From contig JAHFBW010000005.1 of assembly GCA_023249845.1 (NCBI GenBank), positions 1 to 33,796 of the forward strand: a stretch of DNA of 33,796 bases, in the 5' to 3' direction. The position numbers were made by a program, and so were the translations under genes. Below, piece after piece: positions 1 through 8,829 of the stretch. Source of the stretch: Candidatus Eiseniibacteriota bacterium (GTDB lineage Bacteria > Eisenbacteria > RBG-16-71-46). Each line of letters starts with the position of its first letter. Within the stretch, counting starts at the first letter, position 1. Under the pieces are notes generated by a model that worked only from the letters and a program-made list of their open reading frames with translations, made no database searches and was not told the DNA's origin.

Positions 1-2
1 GG

Positions 3-1058
3 GATACTTCCACGGCCGACCTGCCCACCGTGTTCTTCGGTCGCGATTCGTTCCTCGTGCACGGCGGCAAGTGGGCGGTGAACGTGGCGAACGGGAGCGC
101 CGCGATCCCGCTGGCGCACAACTGGAACCAGACGCTGCTCGTGGGACCTGAAGCCTGGGGCAAGGTGGCGTCGTTCAAGGCGTGGACTCGCAACAACGGC
201 GTCGAGGGCCGCGCCTACCTCCTGGTGCAGGCATACAACGACACCGCCTCGCGCATGGCGCGAATCTGGAACGTGGACCACGACGAGGCCCTGAAGCGGC
301 TCGGCATCGGCAAGGTGGACGATCCGCTGCTCGACCTGGGCTGGAAGCGCACGCAGTTCGGCGAACCGCTCACGGAGTGGGTGGAGCGCGAGGCACGCGC
401 GTACGTGCCGCCGGGCACGAACGTGCTGTTCGTGCGCGCGGGCCTGATCGGGACGGGGCAGGTGTTCTTCGATGACGCCTCGCTCACGCTCCTTCCCGCC
501 CCGCCTGCAGCGAAGCCCGCCCAGGGCGAGAACCTCTACGCCGACCCGGGCTTCGAGCAGGGTGGGCTCGCGTGGGACCTGGCCATTCCGCCCTACGAAG
601 GCTCCAAGATCACGCTCGATTCGACGGTCGCGCACACCGGCCGCAACAGCCTGCGCTTGTCGGATTTCTGGGATGGGCTCGTGGAGGCCCGCATCGGCGT
701 CGGCCAGCCGTTCGAGGGACGAGCGCTGCGCGGCAAGCGCGTGCGGCTCACCGCCTGGCTCAAGGGCGACTCGCTCCATGGCACAGCGTTCGTGAAGATC
801 TACGCGCAGGGCTTGAAGTCACGAGTCACACAATCGCCCGGCGCGGAACTCCTGTCCGAGACCTGGGACTGGAAGCCGCTCGCGATCGAACTCGACATCC
901 CGGCGGACGCGGAACTCGTGTGGGCGAACATCCAGGCGTTGGCGCCCGCGCGCGGCACGGTGTGGGTGGACGACGCGAGGTTCGAGGTCGTGGGCCCGGC
1001 CCGGGGCACGCTGCTTCAGGTCGCGCCACCCTCTCCGCCCAAGCCCGACAGACGCTGA
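3..1058 (+). CDS. Secreted/cell-surface protein with carbohydrate-binding-module-like (CBM_4_9-like) domain, 5' truncated by window edge
   Basis: Frame open to the window edge (D-T-S-T-A-D-L-P-T-V...). C-terminal half 'GENLYADPGFEQGGLAWDL...HTGRNSLRLSD...VWVDDARFEVV' has the typical CenC/CBM4_9 jelly-roll pattern. Confidence 0.6.
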   Translation, partial: DTSTADLPTVFFGRDSFLVHGGKWAVNVANGSAAIPLAHNWNQTLLVGPEAWGKVASFKAWTRNNGVEGRAYLLVQAYNDTASRMARIWNVDHDEALKRLGIGKVDDPLLDLGWKRTQFGEPLTEWVEREARAYVPPGTNVLFVRAGLIGTGQVFFDDASLTLLPAPPAAKPAQGENLYADPGFEQGGLAWDLAIPPYEGSKITLDSTVAHTGRNSLRLSDFWDGLVEARIGVGQPFEGRALRGKRVRLTAWLKGDSLHGTAFVKIYAQGLKSRVTQSPGAELLSETWDWKPLAIELDIPADAELVWANIQALAPARGTVWVDDARFEVVGPARGTLLQVAPPSPPKPDRR

Positions 1059-1124
1059 TTCGGGCCTCTCGCCGCGCCCTTCCACGCTCGTGAGCGCGTG
1101 TTCGCTTGCACTTGCGGGTGGGTC

Positions 1125-1153
1125 TTGACACCCCGCGTGGACGGGCAGACAAT
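1125..1153 (+). promoter_or_regulatory. Sigma70-like promoter: TTGACA (1125-1130), 17-bp spacer, GACAAT (1148-1153)
   Basis: Perfect -35 hexamer, optimal 17-bp spacing, 4/6 match to TATAAT; lies in a non-coding interval. Confidence 0.55.
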
Positions 1154-1159
1154 TCGCGC

Positions 1160-1394
1160 AGCAGCTGGGCAGAAAGACCTCCTTGGCAGGGAGCTTTCAC
1201 ACCCGAACCGGGGCCTCGTTCGCTGCACGGGGCCTGTCTCGAGACGGACGCGCGAGTTTCACGAGCGAGGTGAGTCGCGCCATGTCAAGAGGCCGCGCGG
1301 TAAGGGAGCTGCGAGGACTCCGCTTCACTGGCCCTGGGTGAAACCCTCGCGGAGTCGGTAGGGGCCCCCCCTCTACTTGTGGCGTCAGCGCCAC
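1160..1394 (+). ncRNA. Candidate structured RNA (independent ncRNA or long 5' leader of the POT transporter)
   Basis: Noncoding stretch after the promoter with several complementary arms: 1214-1222/1262-1270 (9 bp with one GU), 1234-1238/1243-1247 with TCGA loop, 1316-1323/1349-1356 (GACTCCGC/GCGGAGTC), 1358-1364/1370-1376, 1379-1384/1389-1394 (GTGGCG/CGCCAC). Read by eye, not folded. Confidence 0.4.
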
Positions 1395-1539
1395 GCGCAC
1401 GCGCGCCCCCTAGTGTCCGGCGCTTTCCTTCGATTCCGGCTGGCATTCTCGTGGTGCCCGCGGGCAGTATCGCGCCGACTCATGCCCACCGGGGCCACGC
1501 GAGCCCCGCCACGGACCGACGCCAGGGGATCCTTCGCGC

Positions 1540-2850
1540 ATGGCCAGCCACGCCGCCACGGTTCAGCTCGCCGAGCAGCACCCGCGCGGGCTCTACGTGC
1601 TGTTCGCCACCGAGATGTGGGAGCGCTTCAGCTTCTACACCATGCTGGCGATGTTCACGCTCTACCTGCGCGACGTCACCGGCCAGGGCTTCGGCTGGTC
1701 GTCGGACCGCGCCACCGGGCTCTACGCGAACTACCTGATGTTCGTCTACGCGAGTCCGCTCGTCGGCGGCTGGCTGGCCGACCGGATCATCGGCTATCGC
1801 CGCGCCGTCATGATCGGTGGCCTGTTCTTCATCGCGGGCCACCTGCTGCTGAGCATCCGCAGCGAACCCGTCGTGTACGTGGCGCTCACCTGCCTCGTCG
1901 TGGGCAATGGCTTCTTCAAGCCGAACGTGTCCACCATGGTCGGCAACCTCTACCCCGACGGCAGCCACCTGAAGGACCGCGCCTACAACATCTTCTATAT
2001 GGGCATCAACATCGGCGCGTTCCTGGCCCCCGTCGTGGCCGAGTTCGTGAAGACCCGCTTCGGCTTCCACCCGGCGTTCGCGGTGGCCGCGGCCGGCATG
2101 GTGATCTCGGTGATGATCCTGTGGCGCCTGAAACGCCACATCGAGGGCGTGGACCGGCCGCGCGGCGTGACCGCCTCCGCGACGCCGCTGCCTATCGACT
2201 CCGTGCCCACGCCGAGGCGCATCGCCGCGCTCGTGGTCATCTATCTCATCATCATCGTGTTCTGGATGGTGTTCCACCAGAACGGCTCCACGATGACCTA
2301 CTGGGCCAACGAGAACACGGATTGGAGCGTGACCGGCATCATCTCGAACGCCATCAATCCCGGTTGGGTCATCCTGCTCACGTTCCCGCTCGTCGCGGCG
2401 TGGCGATGGCTCGACCGCCGCGGCCGGGAGCCGTCCACGCCGGTGAAGATGATGTGCGGCATGATCGCGACGTCGCTGGCGTTCTTCGTGCTGTTCCTCG
2501 CGGCCAAGCATGGCGAGAGCACGGTGTCCGGCGCTGACATCTACGCCTACAAAGTTTCGCCGCTGTGGCTCTTGGGCGCGTACGGTGTGCTCACGGCGGG
2601 CGAGCTCATGCTGTCGCCGATGGGCCTGTCGCTCGTCTCCAAGGTGGCGCCCGCTCACTTGCGCGGCGTGATGATGGGCGGCTGGTTCGTGGCCACCGCG
2701 ATCGGCAACAAGCTCACGCAGATCGGCCAACTGTGGGACGACATGCCGCACTCGAGCTTCTGGCTGCTGCTGTCCGGCTCGGCGCTGGTCATGGCGTTCG
2801 TGCTGCTGGCACTGCTCCGGCCGCTCAAGAAGGCGATGCCGGGGGCGTAG
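1540..2850 (+). CDS. POT/PTR2 family proton-dependent oligopeptide transporter
   Basis: ExxERF signature 'EMWERFSFYTMLAMFTLYL', 'SPLVGGWLADRIIGYRRAVMIGG', many TM helices. Confidence 0.93.
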   Translation: MASHAATVQLAEQHPRGLYVLFATEMWERFSFYTMLAMFTLYLRDVTGQGFGWSSDRATGLYANYLMFVYASPLVGGWLADRIIGYRRAVMIGGLFFIAGHLLLSIRSEPVVYVALTCLVVGNGFFKPNVSTMVGNLYPDGSHLKDRAYNIFYMGINIGAFLAPVVAEFVKTRFGFHPAFAVAAAGMVISVMILWRLKRHIEGVDRPRGVTASATPLPIDSVPTPRRIAALVVIYLIIIVFWMVFHQNGSTMTYWANENTDWSVTGIISNAINPGWVILLTFPLVAAWRWLDRRGREPSTPVKMMCGMIATSLAFFVLFLAAKHGESTVSGADIYAYKVSPLWLLGAYGVLTAGELMLSPMGLSLVSKVAPAHLRGVMMGGWFVATAIGNKLTQIGQLWDDMPHSSFWLLLSGSALVMAFVLLALLRPLKKAMPGA

Positions 2851-2862
2851 GAGGCGGCTCGC

Positions 2863-3822
2863 TCAGTCCCACTTCTGTGAGCGCAGGAACCACCAGGTCG
2901 CGAGCCCGGTCGCGAGCATCAGGCCGAGCACGTACCACTCGCTGTGCGCCCACTCGAACTCGGGCAGCTTGAAGTTCATGCCGTAGTAGCTCGTGACCAC
3001 GGTCAAGGGCAGTCCGATCGTGGCGATCACCGTGAGCCGGCGGACGACCTCGTTCGTGCGGTTGGAGATCGCGGACAGATAGAGCTCCAAGATGGACGAG
3101 CTCTCGTCCCGGAATGACTCCAGCATATCGGCCACGCGCGCGAGCCGGTCGTAGACATCGCGCAAGTAGGGCCGCAGTTCCGCGGGGATGGGCTTCAGCT
3201 CGTCGCGCGTCAGCGCCAGCAGCGTGTCGCGCTCGGGGCCGATGATGCGTCGCAACGCCCCGATGCCGCGCTTCAAGCGCAGGATCCGCGCGTGCATGGA
3301 CTGCGAGCTGTCGTTGAAGACCTGTTCCTCGAGCTCGTCCACGTCGTCGGCCAGCCGGTCCACGAGCGGCAGGTAATGGTCCACGAGCACGTCGAGCACG
3401 AAGTGCATGAGCAGCGCAGGGTTCTTGGAGAGGAGCCCCGGCCGTTTGGGCAGGATCTCCGCCGCGGTGTTCACCGAGCGCGTTGCGCCGTCGTGGTAGG
3501 TCACGATCCAGTTCTGCCCGACCACGATGTCCACCTCGCGCAGGCTCGGGCGGTCGTCCGACGACTCCCAGCGCGCGGAGTGGACGACGACGTAGACGTA
3601 GTCGCCGTAGTCGTCGAGCTTGGGCCGGTTCACCTGCATGACGAGATCCTCGACCACGAGCGGGTGCACGCCGCACGGCGCCAGCGCCTCGCGCACGACG
3701 ATCTCGTCCTCATCCTCGAAGTCGATCCACACGTTGGCCGACCGGTCGAGCACGACGCGGTGCGCGTCCTCGAGCGTCCCGGCTTTGGCGCCCGAGGCGT
3801 CCGCGATCCAGACGCGGATCAC
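2863..3822 (-). CDS. corA: CorA family magnesium/cobalt transporter
   Basis: C-terminal GMN motif in 'SYYGMNFKLPEFEW' between two TM segments. GTG start at 3822 overlaps the TGA of the upstream HDAC gene (GTGA). Confidence 0.9.
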   Translation of the reverse strand: MIRVWIADASGAKAGTLEDAHRVVLDRSANVWIDFEDEDEIVVREALAPCGVHPLVVEDLVMQVNRPKLDDYGDYVYVVVHSARWESSDDRPSLREVDIVVGQNWIVTYHDGATRSVNTAAEILPKRPGLLSKNPALLMHFVLDVLVDHYLPLVDRLADDVDELEEQVFNDSSQSMHARILRLKRGIGALRRIIGPERDTLLALTRDELKPIPAELRPYLRDVYDRLARVADMLESFRDESSSILELYLSAISNRTNEVVRRLTVIATIGLPLTVVTSYYGMNFKLPEFEWAHSEWYVLGLMLATGLATWWFLRSQKWD

Positions 3823-4736
3823 GACCGTGCCCCGGCCCGCGCCACGGCGAGCGCCATACGGCTGGTCGTGGCATGGAGCCGCACCGTGTCCTCGAGCCGC
3901 CGCGCGTAGCCGCCGCCGAGCGTGGTCGCGATCGCGATCCCGCGCGACGCGCAGCCCTCGATGACCGCGCGGTCGCGCGCTTCCATTCCCTCGCACGTGA
4001 GCTTGAGACCGCCGAGTTGATCTTCCAGGTACGGGTCGGCGCCCGCCTGGTAGAGCACGAGTTCCGGCGCGAAGGCCCACACGCGCTCGAGCGCCGGGCC
4101 CAATGCCGTGAGGTAATCCTCGTCGCCCGTTCCGTCGGCGAGCCCGACGTCCAGATCACTCTGCTCTTTCGGCATCGGATAGTTGTTCTCTTGGTGCACA
4201 GAGAGCGTGAACACGGCGGGCACGTCTCTGAAGATGTTCGCGGTGCCGTTGCCCTGGTGGACGTCCAGGTCCACCACAGCCACGCGCTGAACGAGCCGTT
4301 CGGCCAGCACGGCGTGCGCGGCCACCGCGAGATCGTTGATGTAACAGAAGCCCTCGGCATGCCCGGCATAGGCGTGGTGGAGCCCGCCGCCCAGGTGCGC
4401 CGCGGCGCCGTGGCGAAGCGCCAGCCGTGCCGCTTGCGTGGTGCCCGAGGCCGCGAGCGCGAACGCTTCGACGATCTCGCGAGACAGAGGCAGCTCGCTG
4501 TACTGCGTCCGCGGCGTCCAGCGGAGCGATTCGAGGTCGTCCAGGTAGGCTGGCTCGTGCGCCTGCTCGAGGAGCGCGCGCGTCACCGGTGGCGGCGAAA
4601 GTTCGGCGCCCGCTTCCAGGTCGCCCGACTCCACCAGCGCCCGATGCACGGCGGCGTATTTCTCGGTTGGGAACACGTGCGACCCGATGTCGCAGCCGTA
4701 CCGGGGCGACCACACGGCGGCGGGTGGATGGGGCAT
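3819..4736 (-). CDS. Histone deacetylase/AcuC/acetylpolyamine amidohydrolase family protein
   Basis: 'GGGLHHAYAGHAEGFCYINDLAVAAHAV', 'VAVVDLDVHQGNGTANIF', 'YQAGADPYLEDQLGGLKLT' match HDAC-family catalytic motifs. Probable start MPHPPAAVW at 4736. Confidence 0.93.
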   Translation of the reverse strand: MPHPPAAVWSPRYGCDIGSHVFPTEKYAAVHRALVESGDLEAGAELSPPPVTRALLEQAHEPAYLDDLESLRWTPRTQYSELPLSREIVEAFALAASGTTQAARLALRHGAAAHLGGGLHHAYAGHAEGFCYINDLAVAAHAVLAERLVQRVAVVDLDVHQGNGTANIFRDVPAVFTLSVHQENNYPMPKEQSDLDVGLADGTGDEDYLTALGPALERVWAFAPELVLYQAGADPYLEDQLGGLKLTCEGMEARDRAVIEGCASRGIAIATTLGGGYARRLEDTVRLHATTSRMALAVARAGARS

Positions 4737-4818
4737 GCCGCAAAGGTGCCATCGCATGCGCCGCCGTGGCAAAGGGAGGACAGCACCGGTGCGCGAATCC
4801 GCTATGCTTGCCGACCGC

Positions 4819-6033
4819 ATGTCCCACCCGTCCGCCGATCACGCGTTCCGCCGCCTCGCCGGCCGCCTCACCGCTCGCCGCGCCGCCGAGATGGGTCCGC
4901 GGCTCTGGCTCGTCACCGCCGCGCTGGCCGCGTGCGTCGCCGCGTTCACGTACTGGCAGGTACGTGTGCCGTTGGACGGCGCCATCCGCCACCATGGCAC
5001 GAGCGGCGGCGTGCAGCGCCTGGCGTTGACACTCACCGCGTGCGTCGTGGCCGGCGCCATCCTCGCGGCGTCCCGGCAATCGGCGCTCGCCGCCGACCCG
5101 CCCGGCCCGGAGTGGCTGGTGCTGCCGGTGCCTCCGAGCGCTGTCGAGCGTCACCTTGCGCGCGAAGCACGGCTGCCGTCGCTGCCGGTGATCGTGCCGG
5201 CCGCTGCGGCCTGGCTCGCGGGCTTTGGGCTCTTGCCCGGCGTGTGGCTCGCGGCTCTTGCCGTGGCGTTCGCGCTGGCCTGGGCACTCGCCACGCGCCT
5301 CGCCTGCGCGGTGACGCTGCGGCTCGCCACGCGCGCCACCGGCGTAGCCCGTGGCCTGCCGCCGGCGTGGCGAGCACTCGTGACCGCGCGCCGGCCGGTG
5401 CGTGTCGCGCGCATCGCTCCCTCACCCTGGCGTGCGCGGCCGCGCTGGCGGGCGCTCGCGCGACTCGATCGCGCGGTGTCGCTTCGCGCGGGCGCTCCGC
5501 GCGGGCGGCTCGGGTTCGCGCTCTTGTTCCTCACGTTGAGCGTCGGCGCGTGGTTCGTGGGCCGCGAGCCACTCGAACAGCGCGCGCAGGCGTTCGCCGC
5601 GTTCACGCTCGCCTGCACAGGGCTCGGCGCGTGGGCCGCGTGGCGGGCGGCAGGCGACCCGTCCTCCGCCGTCCGCGCGCTCCCGCTCTCGCTCACCGAC
5701 GCGTGGCGGGCCCGTGCCGTGCCGCTTGCGGTCGGGCTCGGCGCGGTGCTGCTGCTGCACGCGTTGGTCCCCGCGCAGGTGCCGCCGTTCGCGCGCCTGG
5801 GGTTGGCGCTCACCTGGGCGCTCCCCGCGCTGCTCATCACGCTCCTGGGCCTCCACCTGGGCCTGTCGCTCTCCGGGAGCCCCGGCGTCTCGGAGAATCT
5901 CTTCTATGGGTGGCTCGTCGCCGGCGTCATCGCGAGCCTGGCGATCCCGCTCCTCGGCTGGTGCGTGCTGATCGTGGCGTTCGTCCAGGCCACGCGCCGG
6001 GTCGCGCGCTGGAACACGCCGGAGGTGACGTGA
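4819..6033 (+). CDS. Multi-spanning membrane protein, probable ABC transporter permease subunit
   Basis: Many hydrophobic helices; followed with 1-nt overlap (TGATG) by an ABC ATPase gene. Confidence 0.7.
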   Translation: MSHPSADHAFRRLAGRLTARRAAEMGPRLWLVTAALAACVAAFTYWQVRVPLDGAIRHHGTSGGVQRLALTLTACVVAGAILAASRQSALAADPPGPEWLVLPVPPSAVERHLAREARLPSLPVIVPAAAAWLAGFGLLPGVWLAALAVAFALAWALATRLACAVTLRLATRATGVARGLPPAWRALVTARRPVRVARIAPSPWRARPRWRALARLDRAVSLRAGAPRGRLGFALLFLTLSVGAWFVGREPLEQRAQAFAAFTLACTGLGAWAAWRAAGDPSSAVRALPLSLTDAWRARAVPLAVGLGAVLLLHALVPAQVPPFARLGLALTWALPALLITLLGLHLGLSLSGSPGVSENLFYGWLVAGVIASLAIPLLGWCVLIVAFVQATRRVARWNTPEVT

Positions 6034-6773
6034 TGCTCGAGATCTCGAGTCTCGCCCGTCGCTACGGCACGCGCATTGCGCTGGACGACGTCTCCTTCGT
6101 CGTGCGCGACGGCGAGATCGTGGGCTTGCTCGGCGCCAACGGCGCGGGCAAGAGCACGCTGCTCCGCACCGTCGCGGGGCTCCAGCCGCCGGACACGGGC
6201 CATGCTTTGGTCGCCGGTCACGACGTGTGGGCGGACGCACTCGCGGCGAAGCGCGCCCTGGGCTACGCCGCGGAGGAGCCGACGTTTCACGAGGAACTCT
6301 CGGCGCGCGAATACCTCGCGTTCGTGGCGGCGGTGCGCGAGCAGGATCCCGCCCCGGCCCATGCCCGCGCCGTGACACTCGCCCGGAGTCTCGAGCTCGC
6401 CGCGCGACTTGACGAGCCGGTGCGCGGGTTCTCGCACGGCATGCGCAAGAAGCTCTCGTTCCTGGCCGCCGTGCTACACGAGCCGTCGGTGCTGCTCTGC
6501 GACGAGTCGCTCGAGGGCTTCGACGCCCCCTCGGCGCTGGCGGCCAAGGCTGAGCTCCGCCGGCTCGCGGGAGCGGGATCTGCGATCCTGTTCTCGAGCC
6601 ACGTCACCGAGACCGTGGAGCGACTGTGCGACCGCGTCGTGCTGCTGCACGAGGGCCGGGTCGCACGACAGCTGGCACGCGCGGAATGGGGCGCCGGTGA
6701 TGACCAGCACTCGCCGCTCGAGCGGCTGTTCCTCGAGGTGCTTGGAGAAACGCCCGCGGAGACGAAGCGATGA
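6033..6773 (+). CDS. ABC transporter ATP-binding protein
   Basis: Walker A 'GANGAGKST', signature-like 'FSHGMRKKLSFLAAVLHEPSVLLCDESLEGFDAPS', H-loop 'FSSHVTE'. ATG at 6033. Confidence 0.93.
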   Translation: MLEISSLARRYGTRIALDDVSFVVRDGEIVGLLGANGAGKSTLLRTVAGLQPPDTGHALVAGHDVWADALAAKRALGYAAEEPTFHEELSAREYLAFVAAVREQDPAPAHARAVTLARSLELAARLDEPVRGFSHGMRKKLSFLAAVLHEPSVLLCDESLEGFDAPSALAAKAELRRLAGAGSAILFSSHVTETVERLCDRVVLLHEGRVARQLARAEWGAGDDQHSPLERLFLEVLGETPAETKR

Positions 6774-8257
6774 GTCATCGGGCGTGCGCCTTCGCCGCGA
6801 TCGCGCTGGTGCTGTGCCCGTCATTCGCGCTGCCCGTGCGCGGAGCGCAGGCCGCGGGCATCTCTCCCCCGCCGGGACTGTTGGCGATGTGGGAGGGCAA
6901 GGACGGTGCGTCGGTGCGCGCGGCGCTCCGCCGATACGCTGCAGAAGGCGAAGCCGCCGAAGCCTCGGCCAGCAAGCGGCTCGAGGGCGGCGAAGCGGCG
7001 TGGTGGCTGGGTGTCCAGGACGCACGCGCGGGCCGCGCGGACAGCGCGCTCTTCCAATGGCGCCGGGCCACGCGGTTGCGCGGCGACTTCGACGAGCACT
7101 TCGCGCTGATCGACGCGCTGTTCCGCCGCGGCCGGCCGGCCGACGTGACTGAGGCGTACGGCGTCGCCGAGGTGGTGGCCCAGCAGTTGGCGCTCGGAAT
7201 GCCGCGGCGCGCACCCGAGGCGCACGCGCGGCTGGCCTGGGCGCTCCACCTGCGCGGGCGCTCCGACAGCGCGCTCGCGGAGATCCACCGGTGGTGTGAC
7301 GCGCTGCATCCGCGGCCGAGGTGGACGCGCCGGTTCGCGACGATCGAGCTCGCCGCAGGTGAGCCCGCCACCGCCTGGGGCTGGCTCGCCGCGCTGTCCG
7401 CGCGCACACGGCAGCAGGACGCCGACGTGGAATCCCTGCTCGTTCGTGTCCAGCATCAGCTTGGCTATTCCGACGAGCGCCGCAAGGTCTCAGTGGACGC
7501 CGTCGGTGAACGCATCGCGATGGGTGAGCGCGCGATCGCGGCCTCGCTCGGCGGCCGGTTCGAGACAGCGAGCGCCAAGGATGGCTTCCCGCTCCGCTGG
7601 CTTGCGGTGCCGGCCGCGGCGGGCACACCGAAGCGCGCGCCGCTTCTCTACGTGCTGCCACCGCTCGACACGTTGGCGTCCGTTGACACGCTTGCGGCCT
7701 CGCTCGCGGCCGCAGGGCACCCCGTGGTGCTGATGGCGCCGCGCGGCTCGCACGGCGCACTCGGGCCTGGTACTACAGGACCGGAAGCCTGGTTCGGCCG
7801 CGAGGGCGCGTTCCACGCGCGGGTCGCCGCCGATGCAGCGCAGTTGATGGACTTGCTCAGCCAGCGCGGCGTTGCGCCGGGCGGCGAATGGGTCGTGGGA
7901 GTACCGGGCGAGCTGGCGCCCGTGGCGCTGGAGTTGGCACGCACGCGGGGAGCTCGTGCGAAGGGCGGCCCCGGCATCTCCGCGCTCTTGCTCGTGGCGC
8001 CGCGGCTGCCTGTCGTGGAGGTGGCGGAGTTCCGCTCGCGCCTCCGCACGGTCGGAACGCGCACGTTCATCCAGGTCTCGCCCGAGGAGTCCGACGCGCT
8101 TGAGACCGCCGACCTGATCGCGCGCGCGACGCACCCGGGCCAGGTCCGCGTTGCCGACTCGGGCCTCGCCGGCCGCGGCAGCGCGATCTTCCGGGGCGAG
8201 CCCAAGGTCATCCAGCGGCTGCTCGCGTGGCTCGAGGAGACGCCGACCGGGAAGTGA
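6770..8257 (+). CDS. Secreted TPR-like protein with C-terminal degenerate alpha/beta-hydrolase-like domain
   Basis: N-terminal signal peptide; Ala-rich helical repeats; C-terminal 'LLYVLPPLDT...VVLMAPRGS...WVVGVPGELAPVALELA'. ATGA overlap with the upstream ATPase gene. Confidence 0.6.
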   Translation: MSHRACAFAAIALVLCPSFALPVRGAQAAGISPPPGLLAMWEGKDGASVRAALRRYAAEGEAAEASASKRLEGGEAAWWLGVQDARAGRADSALFQWRRATRLRGDFDEHFALIDALFRRGRPADVTEAYGVAEVVAQQLALGMPRRAPEAHARLAWALHLRGRSDSALAEIHRWCDALHPRPRWTRRFATIELAAGEPATAWGWLAALSARTRQQDADVESLLVRVQHQLGYSDERRKVSVDAVGERIAMGERAIAASLGGRFETASAKDGFPLRWLAVPAAAGTPKRAPLLYVLPPLDTLASVDTLAASLAAAGHPVVLMAPRGSHGALGPGTTGPEAWFGREGAFHARVAADAAQLMDLLSQRGVAPGGEWVVGVPGELAPVALELARTRGARAKGGPGISALLLVAPRLPVVEVAEFRSRLRTVGTRTFIQVSPEESDALETADLIARATHPGQVRVADSGLAGRGSAIFRGEPKVIQRLLAWLEETPTGK

Positions 8258-8286
8258 GTCCCGATCTCAGGGCCCGCAGAGGACAG

Positions 8287-8784
8287 ATGCATTCCAAAGA
8301 CCTCATCCGCGACAACCTGCGAAGGAGCGCCGACCGCGTCCTCGCGCGCGTAGAAGACATGAGAGCGCATTGCGTGGTGTATCCGACACCCAGGGGGGGC
8401 TGTCACACACTCTGGGTGCTCGGGCACCTGGCGTACATCGAGGCGCTCGTCATTCGCGGGTTCATGCTCGGGGGAACGAACCCCTTGCACGAGTGGGAGA
8501 AGCTCTTCGACGGCGAGGACGTATCCGGGGATATGAACGGGTACCCTCCGTTCGACCAGGTGCTTGCGAAATGCCGCGAGATGCGTGAGTCCACGCTGAC
8601 GCTGCTCGAGTCGCTCTCCGAGGACGATCTCGACAAGGCGAGCGCGAACGCGCCGAACGGCTTCGCGGCCACGTTCGGCACCTACCGCCTCTGCCTGCAG
8701 TACGTCGCCGACCATTGGTACATGCACCGCGGTCAGCTGGCTGACGCGCGCCGCGCGGCGGGGCTGGAGCGGATGTGGCTGTGA
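8287..8784 (+). CDS. DinB-like (DUF664) family protein
   Basis: 'WVLGHLAYIEALVIRG' and 'YVADHWYMHRGQLADARRAAG' match the DinB metal-binding helices (HxxxH). Confidence 0.8.
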   Translation: MHSKDLIRDNLRRSADRVLARVEDMRAHCVVYPTPRGGCHTLWVLGHLAYIEALVIRGFMLGGTNPLHEWEKLFDGEDVSGDMNGYPPFDQVLAKCREMRESTLTLLESLSEDDLDKASANAPNGFAATFGTYRLCLQYVADHWYMHRGQLADARRAAGLERMWL

Positions 8785-8829
8785 TGCGCGATCGGCGCCA
8801 CCCTCCGACACCCGGCGCTCCGCGGAGCT

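Noticed and set aside
1480-2751. 423-aa minus-strand ORF opposite the POT transporter
   Set aside because: Antisense shadow ORF; composition (HDE/R-rich) and overlap with a clear transporter gene.
4783-4792. Palindrome GCACCGGTGC in the divergent HDAC/permease gap
   Set aside because: Only 10 bp and GC-rich; no recognisable regulator motif or second copy.
3873-6032. Long 5' extension of the ORF containing the ABC ATPase (3873..6773)
   Set aside because: The real gene starts at ATG 6033; the upstream part is antisense to HDAC and out of frame with the permease, with Arg-rich nonsense composition.
8817-8828. Palindrome GCTCCGCGGAGC between convergent dinB-like and eamA genes as a terminator
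   Set aside because: Short, has no loop or U-tract, and GC-rich palindromes are common by chance here.
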